Shown: positions 1 through 7,915 of the stretch, piece by piece
Numbering within the stretch: position 1 is the first letter of the stretch
Layout of the letters: every line of letters starts with the position of its first letter
Assembly: GCA_001784695.1 (NCBI GenBank)
Contig: MFRV01000018.1
Location: forward strand, 1-35,701
DNA length: 35,701 bases
From: Candidatus Moranbacteria bacterium RIFCSPHIGHO2_01_FULL_54_31
Lineage (GTDB): Bacteria > Patescibacteriota > Minisyncoccia > Moranbacterales > UBA1568
Direction of reading: 5' to 3'
Notes under the pieces: generated by a model
The model's input: only the letters and a program-made list of their open reading frames with translations
Told to the model about the DNA's origin: nothing
The model's database searches: none
Position numbers and translations under genes: made by a program

Positions 1-42
1 ATCTCAGCGTACTAGCATAATAATTTCTTAAAAGAAACGCTT

Positions 43-585
43 ATGAATCTCTGGCATGAAATTTCAGCGGGCGACGATGTGCCCAATATCATCAATGTCA
101 TCATCGAGTGCCCCAAGGGCTCGAAGAACAAGTATGAGATCGACAAGGAAACCGGCCTCATCAAGCTGGACCGCGCGATGAAGACGTCGCAGGACTACCC
201 ATTCGACTACGGTTTCGTACCGCAGAGCCTGTGGGAAGACGGCGACGCGCTCGACGTGGTCTTGCTTGCGACCTACCCGCTCGCTCCCGGCATCCTCGTG
301 GAAGCCCGGCCGGTCGGCCTGATGACGATGATCGACTGCGGCGACAGCGATGACAAGATCATCGCGGTGCCGAAGAGCGATCCGCGCTTCGACGAGGTCC
401 TGAACCTGAGCGATGTCAACAAGCATCTGCTCAAGGAGATGCGGCATTTTTTCGAGACGTACAAGTCGATCGATGGCAAGAAAGTCGTCGTGAAGGGCTT
501 CAAGCAGAAGGCCGGCGCGATCGTCGCTATCAAGAAGGGACTCAAGATGTACCAGGAGAAGTATGGCAAGCGCGCCAGCGCCTGA
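43..585 (+). CDS. ppa: Inorganic pyrophosphatase (family I)
   Basis: 180-aa ORF with family I PPase motifs (YPFDYGFVPQ, GDALDVVLL, KGLKMYQEKYGK). Confidence 0.95.
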   Translation: MNLWHEISAGDDVPNIINVIIECPKGSKNKYEIDKETGLIKLDRAMKTSQDYPFDYGFVPQSLWEDGDALDVVLLATYPLAPGILVEARPVGLMTMIDCGDSDDKIIAVPKSDPRFDEVLNLSDVNKHLLKEMRHFFETYKSIDGKKVVVKGFKQKAGAIVAIKKGLKMYQEKYGKRASA

Positions 586-617
586 TCATTCGCAATTCGT
601 TTAAACTGATTCTTACT

Positions 618-1907
618 ATGGATGTCACTGTCACAAAACTGCCTCAGTCGAAAATGGAGCTCCGTATCACGCTGTCGTGGGAGGAATGGAAGGGGGAGAT
701 GGAACACGCCGCCGAGCACCTGTCCAAGGATGTGAAGGTGGCGGGTTTTCGCCCGGGCAAAGCGCCGCGCAACGTCATCGAGCAGCGTTTCGGCAAAGAA
801 GCGCTCTTGGCGGAGGCGGCCGAACACACCGTCTCGCACTCGTATCCGAAAGCGCTCGCGAAGGAGAAGATAGAGGCGATCGGCCGGCCGGAGGTGACTC
901 TGGGGAAATTCGCCGAGGGCGAAGCGCTCGAGTACAGCGTCGTGACGGCGGTGATGCCGGAAGTGAAGCTCGCTTCCTGGAAAGATGCGGTGAAGAAAAT
1001 CAATGCCGCATTCGCCAAACAATCCGAAAACATCGACGAGCAGGAAATCGATGCGGAACTCGCGAAGCTCGCCGAGATGCGCGCCAAGCTCGTGACGGTG
1101 AATCGCGAGGCCAAGATCGGCGACAACGTGCTGGTGGATTTCTCGGTGCTGCAGGACGGCGTCCTGATCGAGAACGGCAAGAGCGAGAAGCATCCGCTCG
1201 TCTTGGGCAAGGGAGTCTTCATTCCCGGTTTCGAAGAACAATTGATCGGGATGAAAGAAGGCGAGGAGCAGTCATTCGAACTGACTTTTCCGGCGGAGTA
1301 CCACGCGAAGCATCTGGCCGGCAAGCCGGCGACCTTCCAAGTGAAGATGGGAGTGGTGCAGGAGCGCGAGATTCCGGCTATCGATGATGCGTTCGCCGCA
1401 AGCGTGGGAAATTTCGAGTCGCTTGCCAAACTGCGAGACACTATGCGGACCGGGATGCTTGAGGAGAAGCAGCAGAAGAGCAAGGACGATCGCCGCACAG
1501 AGATCCTCGACGCTCTTGTGGAAAAAGCGACCATCGAGTATCCTGAGATTCTCGTCCAGGAAGAGCTGGTGCGGATGATGCGCGAATTCGAGGCGCAGAT
1601 CCAGTCGCTCGGCCTTGATTTCGCAGCGTATCTCGTGCAGATGAAGAAAACGGAGGACGAGGTGAAGCAAGAGTGGGAGCCGCAGGCGAAAAAGCGCATC
1701 GCCGCTCAGCTGATCCTCGGATCGCTTGCGCAAGAAGAGGATATCGATGTCGATAGTCCGGACGTCGAAGCGGAGATGAACAAGGCGCTCCAGAGCTACA
1801 AAGACATCAAGGATATCGAGAAGAATCTCGATATGGAACGCCTCTACAGCGCCGTGCACGGACAGCTCCGCAATGCCAAAGTGTTCGCATTCCTAGAATC
1901 TTTATAA
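618..1907 (+). CDS. tig: Trigger factor (ribosome-associated PPIase chaperone)
   Basis: 429-aa ORF; N-terminal [19 protein letters not shown] ribosome-binding signature, FKBP-like middle domain. Confidence 0.95.
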   Translation: MDVTVTKLPQSKMELRITLSWEEWKGEMEHAAEHLSKDVKVAGFRPGKAPRNVIEQRFGKEALLAEAAEHTVSHSYPKALAKEKIEAIGRPEVTLGKFAEGEALEYSVVTAVMPEVKLASWKDAVKKINAAFAKQSENIDEQEIDAELAKLAEMRAKLVTVNREAKIGDNVLVDFSVLQDGVLIENGKSEKHPLVLGKGVFIPGFEEQLIGMKEGEEQSFELTFPAEYHAKHLAGKPATFQVKMGVVQEREIPAIDDAFAASVGNFESLAKLRDTMRTGMLEEKQQKSKDDRRTEILDALVEKATIEYPEILVQEELVRMMREFEAQIQSLGLDFAAYLVQMKKTEDEVKQEWEPQAKKRIAAQLILGSLAQEEDIDVDSPDVEAEMNKALQSYKDIKDIEKNLDMERLYSAVHGQLRNAKVFAFLESL

Positions 1908-1915
1908 GCACTCCT

Positions 1916-2500
1916 ATGAAAAATCAATATCTCATTCCGATGGTGGTCGAGAAGACCAGTTTCGGCGAACGGGCGTACGATATCTATTCGCGCCTGCTCA
2001 AGGACCGCATCATCTTCATCGGTTCGCCGATCGATGACAATGTGGCCAATGCGGTGATCGCCCAGCTGCTCTTCCTTGAATCGCAGAATGCCAAGGAAGA
2101 CATCAAGATGTATATCAATTCTCCCGGCGGCGTCGTGACGTCGGCGCTCGCCATCTACGACACGATGCAGTACGTGAAGCCTGCCGTGCAGACGATCTGC
2201 ATCGGGATGACGGCGTCGGCTGCGGCGCTCCTCCTGGCTGCTGGAAAAAAGGGCAAGCGGATGATCCTGCCGAACGGCGAAGTGATGATCCACCAAGTCC
2301 TGGGCGGCGCCCAGGGGCAGGCGACGGACGTGGATATCCACGCCAAGCATATCCTGAAGACGCGCGACCGCCTGAACAAGATCCTTGCCAAGCATACCGG
2401 ACAGAAGCTCTCGAAGATCGAGAAGGACACCGAGCGCGACTATTTCATGAGCGCCGAAGAGGCGCTGAAATACGGCATCGTCGACAAGGTGATACAGTAG
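1916..2500 (+). CDS. clpP: ATP-dependent Clp protease proteolytic subunit
   Basis: 194-aa [37 protein letters not shown] motifs; directly after tig. Confidence 0.96.
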   Translation: MKNQYLIPMVVEKTSFGERAYDIYSRLLKDRIIFIGSPIDDNVANAVIAQLLFLESQNAKEDIKMYINSPGGVVTSALAIYDTMQYVKPAVQTICIGMTASAAALLLAAGKKGKRMILPNGEVMIHQVLGGAQGQATDVDIHAKHILKTRDRLNKILAKHTGQKLSKIEKDTERDYFMSAEEALKYGIVDKVIQ

Positions 2501-2545
2501 ACCATTAACAGCCGGCAGAGAACAAACGAATAAGCAGCGCATTGA

Positions 2546-2573
2546 AAAACGAGCTCGGGAACGAGCTCGTTTT
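2546..2573. terminator. Bidirectional intrinsic terminator between convergent clpP and gpmI
   Basis: Perfect 12-bp stem AAAACGAGCTCG-GGAA-CGAGCTCGTTTT. Confidence 0.85.
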
Positions 2574-2607
2574 CTGTTAACCGTTGTCTGTCATGTGTTA
2601 ACCGCCT

Positions 2608-4176
2608 TCATTTCAGTATAGGCACGAGGCTGGAACCGTTCATTTCCGGCGGTTTCTGGATATTCATAATCTCGAGCACGGTCGGAGCGACATCGGACAG
2701 GAGCCCGTTGATCTCATTCTGTTCGCGCATCATCTGCTCCGCATCTTTCTCACGATAATTGTCCGGCGCGACATACCAGAATGGTATCGGATTGATGGAA
2801 TGTTCCGTATCGATCTCTCCCGTCGAGGCTTTTTTCAGCTCTTCGACGTTGCCGTGATCAGAGGTAATGAGCATAGCGCCGCCTGCTTTCAGAACAGCCG
2901 GGATGACTATCGACAGGCTTTTGTCGGTCGCCTCGACCGCTTGGATGGAGGCTTCTTCGTTGCCGGTGTGCCCGACCATATCCGGGTTGGCGTAATTGAC
3001 GAGGATGAAGTCATAGTCATTTTTTTTCTCGAGCGTCGCGAGGAGCGCTTCGGTGATCTGAGGCGAGCTCATCTCAGGGACTTCATCGAAATGCGAGACC
3101 GCCGGAGAGGGGATGAGGAGGCGGTCTTCTCCCGGGAACGGCTTTTCTTTGCCGCCGTTGAAAAAGTATGTGACATGGGCGTATTTTTCCGTTTCGGCGA
3201 TGCGCAGCTGTTTTTTGCCGTTCAGACTGAGTGTTTCGCCGAGGCTGTGCTCGATGTCTTCCGGTGGGAAAGCGATCTGCACCGGCAGGCCGCGCTCATA
3301 TTCCGTAAAAGTGACGAAATGGAGATCGAGAAGTTTTCTGGAGAAGCCGTCGAAATCGGGCATGACGAATGCTTTGGCCAGCTCGCGGGAGCGATCTTCG
3401 CGGAAATTGAAGAAAATGACGGCATCCTTCTCTTCGATGAGGGCGGTCGGCTTATCCGCTTCGACGATAACGGTCGGTTCGATGTATTCATCCATGATGT
3501 TCTGGGTGTAGGAAAGCTCGAGCGCTTCGAGCGGATCGGTAGCGGTATTGCCCTGGCCTGCAGTCAGCATCGCGTATGTTTTTTCGATGCGATCCCAGTT
3601 GTTGTTGCGATCCATAGCAAAATTGCGCCCGGACAGGCTGGCGATTTTGCCGATGCCGACGAGGCGCATCTCGCGCAAGAGCTCCTTGATCTGCTGTGTC
3701 CCGGCTGTCGGCGCCGAATCGCGGCCGTCAGTGAACACGTGGAGGTAGACCTCATCCATTCCTTCGTTTTTGGCGAGGCGGAGCAGGGCGAGAATATGAT
3801 CACGATGCGAGTGGACGGCACCGGAGCTGACGAGCCCCATTATATGGAGCTTGCTTTTGTTCGCTTTGGCGGCATTGATGGCTCCCAGGAGGACTTCATT
3901 CTTGAAAAAGCTGCCGTCTTGGATCGCCAGGGAAATGCGGGGCATATTCTGATAGAGCACGCGGCCGGCGCCCATTGTCATATGTCCCACCTCGCTGTTG
4001 CCAGCCGTATTCCAGGGCAAGCCGACCGAAATACCCGAGGCCTGGAGCGTGGTCATCGGGTAGAAACGATTCAATTTTTCGAAAGTCGGGAGCGTGGCCT
4101 CTCTGATGGGATTGCCTTGGACAGTATTGCTGATACCCCAGCCATCAAGAACGATCAATACGACAGGTTTGTACAT
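2608..4176 (-). CDS. gpmI: 2,3-bisphosphoglycerate-independent phosphoglycerate mutase
   Basis: ORF to 4197; likely start MYKPVVLIVLDGWG at 4176; GNSEVGHMTMGAGRV, VFTDGRDSAP, TSDHGNVE motifs. Confidence 0.95.
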   Translation of the reverse strand: MYKPVVLIVLDGWGISNTVQGNPIREATLPTFEKLNRFYPMTTLQASGISVGLPWNTAGNSEVGHMTMGAGRVLYQNMPRISLAIQDGSFFKNEVLLGAINAAKANKSKLHIMGLVSSGAVHSHRDHILALLRLAKNEGMDEVYLHVFTDGRDSAPTAGTQQIKELLREMRLVGIGKIASLSGRNFAMDRNNNWDRIEKTYAMLTAGQGNTATDPLEALELSYTQNIMDEYIEPTVIVEADKPTALIEEKDAVIFFNFREDRSRELAKAFVMPDFDGFSRKLLDLHFVTFTEYERGLPVQIAFPPEDIEHSLGETLSLNGKKQLRIAETEKYAHVTYFFNGGKEKPFPGEDRLLIPSPAVSHFDEVPEMSSPQITEALLATLEKKNDYDFILVNYANPDMVGHTGNEEASIQAVEATDKSLSIVIPAVLKAGGAMLITSDHGNVEELKKASTGEIDTEHSINPIPFWYVAPDNYREKDAEQMMREQNEINGLLSDVAPTVLEIMNIQKPPEMNGSSLVPILK

Positions 4177-4239
4177 TTTTGTATCTCTAGAGCCCATTTA
4201 CAGTCTTCCTCTCCTCTGCATCATAGCATCCTTCTTCTT

Positions 4240-4268
4240 TTGACAAAAGCCTTTCCGGGCGGTACAAT
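4240..4268 (+). promoter_or_regulatory. Sigma70-type promoter upstream of rny (P1)
   Basis: TTGACA-17 nt-TACAAT. Confidence 0.6.
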
Positions 4269-4365
4269 GGATTATGCAGCATTAATAGTTGATTTTTTGC
4301 TTCAGTCTGATAGAGTGGCTCGTTCAGGGCTTCACGGACACCGACACGCTATGCCAAAAAAGTTT

Positions 4366-4394
4366 TTGACAAGTCGCGCATCTCAGGATAATAC
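4366..4394 (+). promoter_or_regulatory. Second sigma70-type promoter upstream of rny (P2)
   Basis: TTGACA-17 nt-TAATAC; followed by palindrome CTCTCCCGGGAGAG (4397-4410) at the expected +1. Confidence 0.55.
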
Positions 4395-4462
4395 CGCTCT
4401 CCCGGGAGAGAGAGGTGTTTTTGCGCTGTTCCCGATCTATCAGGCGGACGCATCCCACACAT

Positions 4463-5995
4463 ATGACATTTGGTCTTACTTATTTTCTTATTTCAGCCGG
4501 ACTGCTGGCGGCCGGCGCGGTTGCGGGGTATCTTGTTAGACAAAATCTCGCCAAGCGGCAACTCTCGACGGCGGAAGGCCAGGCGGCCAAAATGCTCGAG
4601 GAGGCCGAGGTAGCGGTGAAAGAAATCACTCTCGAGGCCAAGAACAAGGCCGTCGAGATTCTTGAAGAAGCGAAGAAGAACGAGCAGTCACGGGAGGAGA
4701 AACTTTTGCTGCAGGAACAGCGCATCGAGAAGCGCGAAACGCAGGCCGAGCAAGGGGCTCAGGCGATCGACGCGGAAAAGCAGCGTCTGATGCAGAAGGC
4801 GGAAGAAATCAAGGCTATCCGCGAAGAAACCGAAAAACTGCACCAGGAAGAGCTGGGGCGTCTCGAGAAGCTCTCGCAGCTTTCCAAAGAAGAGGCGCAA
4901 AAGCAGATTTTCCAGCTGGTGGAGGAGGAAAGCAAGGATGCTTTGGTGAAGCGGATGTCGAAGCTGGAAAACGAAAGCGCGGAAGAATTGGAAAAACGCT
5001 CGCTCGATATTATGGCGACGGTGATCCAGAAATATTCCCGCTCCCACGTCTCTGAGTTCACGACGACGACCGTCGCTATTCCTTCCGATGAGGTGAAAGG
5101 CAAGATTATCGGCAAGGAAGGGCGCAATATCCGGGCGCTCGAAAAAGAAACTGGTGTCGAATTCATCGTGGATGATACCCCGGAGACTGTCATCATTTCC
5201 GGTTTTGATCCGGTACGCCGCGAGATCGCCCGGATCGCTTTGGAGAAACTGGTCTCCGATGGGCGTATCCATCCGGCCCGTATCGAAGAAGCGGTCGAGG
5301 AAGGGAAAAAGGAGATCGATACGAAGATCAAAGAAGCCGGTGAGGCGGCGGCGTACGATGCCGGCATCGCAGGCCTGCATCCGAAACTTCTCTATATTCT
5401 GGGTCGTTTGCGCTATCGCTACAGCTACAAGCAGAACGTCTTGCTGCACTCTTTGGAGGTGTCCTATGTGGCCGGCGCTCTGGCGGCCGAACTCGGCGCG
5501 GATGTGATGTGCGCCAAGAAAGCGGGACTGCTCCATGATATCGGCAAAGCGGTAGACCACGAGATCGAAGGCACGCACGTGAAGATCGGTATGCGCATCC
5601 TCGAGAAATTCGGCATCGGGCAGAATGTCATCGATGCGATGAAGTGTCATCATGACGAGTACCCGCATCAGACGGTCGAATCATTCATCGTTACGGCAGC
5701 CGATGCCATCTCTGCGGCCCGGCCCGGCGCGCGCAAAGAGACCGCGGAGAAGTATATCAAGCGCCTCGAAGAGCTGGAAGCGCTCATCAATTCCTTTCCG
5801 GAAGTGGAGAAGTCCTATGCCATCCAGGCAGGGCGCGAAGTGCGCATTTTCGTCAATCCTGAGGCGACCGATGATCTGGGCGCTATGAAATTGGCGCGGG
5901 ATATCGCCAAGCGCATCGAGGAAGAGCTGAAGTATCCGGGCGAAATCAAGGTGAATGTCTTCCGCGAGACGAGAGCGGTCGAGTATGCCCGCTAA
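4463..5995 (+). CDS. rny: Ribonuclease Y (N-terminal TM, KH, HD domains)
   Basis: MTFGLTYFLISAGLLAAG TM start, KGKIIGKEGRNIRALE KH motif, LLHDIGKAVDHEIEGTHVKIG HD motif. Confidence 0.95.
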   Translation: MTFGLTYFLISAGLLAAGAVAGYLVRQNLAKRQLSTAEGQAAKMLEEAEVAVKEITLEAKNKAVEILEEAKKNEQSREEKLLLQEQRIEKRETQAEQGAQAIDAEKQRLMQKAEEIKAIREETEKLHQEELGRLEKLSQLSKEEAQKQIFQLVEEESKDALVKRMSKLENESAEELEKRSLDIMATVIQKYSRSHVSEFTTTTVAIPSDEVKGKIIGKEGRNIRALEKETGVEFIVDDTPETVIISGFDPVRREIARIALEKLVSDGRIHPARIEEAVEEGKKEIDTKIKEAGEAAAYDAGIAGLHPKLLYILGRLRYRYSYKQNVLLHSLEVSYVAGALAAELGADVMCAKKAGLLHDIGKAVDHEIEGTHVKIGMRILEKFGIGQNVIDAMKCHHDEYPHQTVESFIVTAADAISAARPGARKETAEKYIKRLEELEALINSFPEVEKSYAIQAGREVRIFVNPEATDDLGAMKLARDIAKRIEEELKYPGEIKVNVFRETRAVEYAR

Positions 5996-6222
5996 GGGAA
6001 ATCGTCCCCGTGGAAACGGCAGGGGCCTGCCCCGCCTCATTCCTTGGAAAAGACTCGCTTTCAGAAAACAATGAGAGGCGCAGCCGCATCCGGGGAAGAG
6101 GCCGATTACTCTGTCAATCTGTATCGGAAATGGGGCGGGGTTGCATTCCTAGAAAAAAAGGCTTAGAATAAAGGACAGGAGGATAAAAGTCTAAATATAA
6201 ACTAGAAAGGCAGGTGAAAAGT

Positions 6223-6504
6223 ATGAAAAATGTAAACAAAGATACGCTCGTGCATTCGATCGTTGACAAGACCGAGCTCGCGAAGAAAGACGTAGAAGCT
6301 GTGATCGAAGCTATGATCGACACGGTTACTCGGGAACTCAGCCAGGGCAACAAAGTGACTCTCACTGGTTTTGGTACTTTCAAAGTTTCAGACCGCAAGG
6401 CTCGCGAGGGAATAAACCCCCAGACGAAGGCCAAGATCATGATTCCGGCTATGACTGTTCCAAAATTTACCGCTGGTAAGACCTTGAAAGAGGCTGTGAA
6501 ATAA
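6223..6504 (+). CDS. hup: HU-family DNA-binding protein
   Basis: MKNVNKDTLVHSIVDKTELAKKDVE... GFGTFKVSDRKAREGINPQT signature; ATG preferred over upstream GTG at 6214. Confidence 0.9.
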   Translation: MKNVNKDTLVHSIVDKTELAKKDVEAVIEAMIDTVTRELSQGNKVTLTGFGTFKVSDRKAREGINPQTKAKIMIPAMTVPKFTAGKTLKEAVK

Positions 6505-6534
6505 TTTTTTTCACTATTGGAAACCAAAAGATGG

Positions 6535-6567
6535 AGCTACAACCCGCCCACGAGGCGGGTTGTAGCT
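6535..6567 (+). repeat. Perfect 14-bp GC-rich hairpin between HU and tRNA-Pro
   Basis: AGCTACAACCCGCC-CACGA-GGCGGGTTGTAGCT; ends 2 nt before the tRNA. Confidence 0.8.
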
Positions 6568-6569
6568 AT

Positions 6570-6643
6570 CGGGGTGTCGTATACCGGTAGTACGCATGCT
6601 TTGGGAGCATGTTGACAGGGTTCAATTCCCTGCACCCCGACCA
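6570..6643 (+). tRNA. tRNA-Pro(TGG), CCA encoded
   Basis: CGGGGTG/CACCCCG acceptor, anticodon loop with TGG, T-arm CAGGG-TTCAATT-CCCTG, 3' ACCA. Confidence 0.93.
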
Positions 6644-6661
6644 GCAAGCGCGATAGGATGT

Positions 6662-6723
6662 CTCGGTTCCCTGCCCGCCGAACTTCGTCCGCGAAGGCAG
6701 GCGGGGATTCCGAGTACCCCGAC
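6662..6723 (+). pseudogene. tRNA 3'-half remnant with 36-nt palindromic insertion in the T-loop
   Basis: CTCGG-TTC[36 nt, CCTGCCCGCC...GGCAGGCGGG]GATT-CCGAG-TACCCCGAC; paired T-stem and Pro-like acceptor 3' strand. Confidence 0.65.
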
Positions 6724-6753
6724 AGATTGTTCCTTTGTTGAGCCAAAAGAGCT

Positions 6754-6782
6754 TTGACAAAAAAAGAGCGGATACGTACAAT
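6754..6782 (+). promoter_or_regulatory. Sigma70-type promoter for oxidoreductase
   Basis: TTGACA-17 nt-TACAAT, 28 nt upstream of the likely ATG. Confidence 0.65.
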
Positions 6783-6809
6783 AAAGCGGTACCTATTATT
6801 TTTCTGTCT

Positions 6810-7553
6810 ATGCAGGGATACCAGGTGATTCTCAAAGAAACGCGCGATGTAGCCGAAGGCACTCGTCTTTTTGTGTTTGAGAAACCGGCAGAGTACGTGT
6901 TCACAGCTGGGCAGTATGTCGCTTTTGCCGTTCCGAATACCAGCGGCATCGAGGTGGATCCGAGGGGGCTGACCCGTTCGCTCTCTATCGCCTCCGCGCC
7001 GTGCGAGCCGGATCTGTATTTCGCGATGCGTCAGGGAGAGAGTTCGTTCAAGCAGATGTGCTGGCAGCTCAAGGCAGGCGATACGGCGACGATTACCAAG
7101 GCAGTGGGTTTTTTTCTCTTGCCCTCTGATAGTGATATGCGCCCGGTCGTCTTTTTGGCAGGCGGCATCGGCATCACGCCGGTTCGGAGCATCTTGAAAC
7201 AAGCCGAGCACGATGGCAGCAAGCGGAGTTTTACGCTCCTCTATTCGAATCGTTTCGCCAAGGATATCACTTTCGGTGAAGAAATAAACGCTTTGGATCT
7301 GGAGCGCTTCCGCGCTATCACCGTGCTGAGCAAGTCCACGGATGCCTGCGCCCCGCTCAATGACGAGCGCGGTTATATCTGCCAGCCGATGCTGGAAAAA
7401 TATGTGGAGGATATTCTGGGACATCTGTATTATATTGTCGGGTCACCGGAGTTCAGCGACGCGATGGAGCAGATGCTGATCGGTCTCGGTATTCCCAAGG
7501 AACAACGCCATATGGATCCGTTCACCGGGTTACGCACGCAGGCAGCGAAATAA
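6810..7553 (+). CDS. FAD/NAD(P)-binding oxidoreductase (ferredoxin-NADP reductase-like)
   Basis: MQGYQVILKETRDVAEGT..., RSLSIASAP, FLAGGIGITPVRSIL motifs. Confidence 0.85.
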   Translation: MQGYQVILKETRDVAEGTRLFVFEKPAEYVFTAGQYVAFAVPNTSGIEVDPRGLTRSLSIASAPCEPDLYFAMRQGESSFKQMCWQLKAGDTATITKAVGFFLLPSDSDMRPVVFLAGGIGITPVRSILKQAEHDGSKRSFTLLYSNRFAKDITFGEEINALDLERFRAITVLSKSTDACAPLNDERGYICQPMLEKYVEDILGHLYYIVGSPEFSDAMEQMLIGLGIPKEQRHMDPFTGLRTQAAK

Positions 7554-7570
7554 AAAAAACAGGATACTCC

Positions 7571-7585
7571 GCGGGCGTCGCCCGC
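7571..7585. repeat. GC palindrome GCGGGCG-T-CGCCCGC
   Basis: Perfect inverted repeat downstream of oxidoreductase. Confidence 0.6.
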
Positions 7586-7704
7586 CCATACCACCTAATG
7601 GCGGATGTGTCGGGTAAATATAATGGTTATTATTCTCTAGTGAAGAGAGCAAAGCTCTTTATATCAGCCCCGCCAGAGGCGGACAGGCTTCCAAGCGAGA
7701 GTAT

Positions 7705-7775
7705 GCGAGAGTAGTACAATGGTAGTACGCTAGCCTTCCAAGCTAGACACGCGGGTTCGATTCCCGTCTCTCGCT
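7705..7775 (+). tRNA. tRNA-Gly(TCC)
   Basis: GCGAGAG/CTCTCGC acceptor; CTAGC-CTTCCAA-GCTAG anticodon arm; GCGGG-TTCGATT-CCCGT T-arm; no encoded CCA. Confidence 0.93.
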
Positions 7776-7787
7776 CTATGAATATAG

Positions 7788-7832
7788 CCGGTTCCTTGCC
7801 CGCCTTTGGAGGGGATTCCGTTTACCCGCTCA
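7788..7832 (+). pseudogene. Decayed tRNA-Gly 3'-end copy with palindromic insertion
   Basis: CCGGTTC[cttgcccgcctttggaggg]GATTCCGTTTACCCGCTCA; the 3' end resembles tRNA-Gly(CCC) ATTCCCTTCACCCGCTCA. Confidence 0.5.
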
Positions 7833-7834
7833 TA

Positions 7835-7872
7835 AAACACAAAAGACCCCCGATCGGGGGTCTTTTGTGTTT
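7835..7872. terminator. 38-bp perfect palindrome / intrinsic terminator
   Basis: AAACACAAAAGACCCCCGA|TCGGGGGTCTTTTGTGTTT. Confidence 0.8.
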
Positions 7873-7915
7873 GGTATCGCAGGTGTATAATATGGGGTAC
7901 CTTACGAATATTTCT

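Noticed and set aside
677-1387. 236-aa ORF overlapping tig
   Set aside because: Out-of-frame shadow of trigger factor, low-complexity Arg/Gly-rich composition
2800-4539. 579-aa plus-strand ORF opposite gpmI
   Set aside because: Antisense to a confidently identified gene; long open antisense frames are expected from codon bias, and it has no recognisable domain
5985-6074. 29-codon basic ORF (MPAKGNRPRGNGRGLPRLIPWKRLAFRKQ) overlapping the rny stop
   Set aside because: Too short, no RBS or homology support; may be real but not supportable
7605-7650. Possible third tRNA 5' half (GTCGGGTAAATATAATGGTTATTATTCTC) upstream of tRNA-Gly(TCC)
   Set aside because: D-arm-like, but more simply a promoter -10 (TATAAT at 7619-7624); no identical blocks with any tRNA
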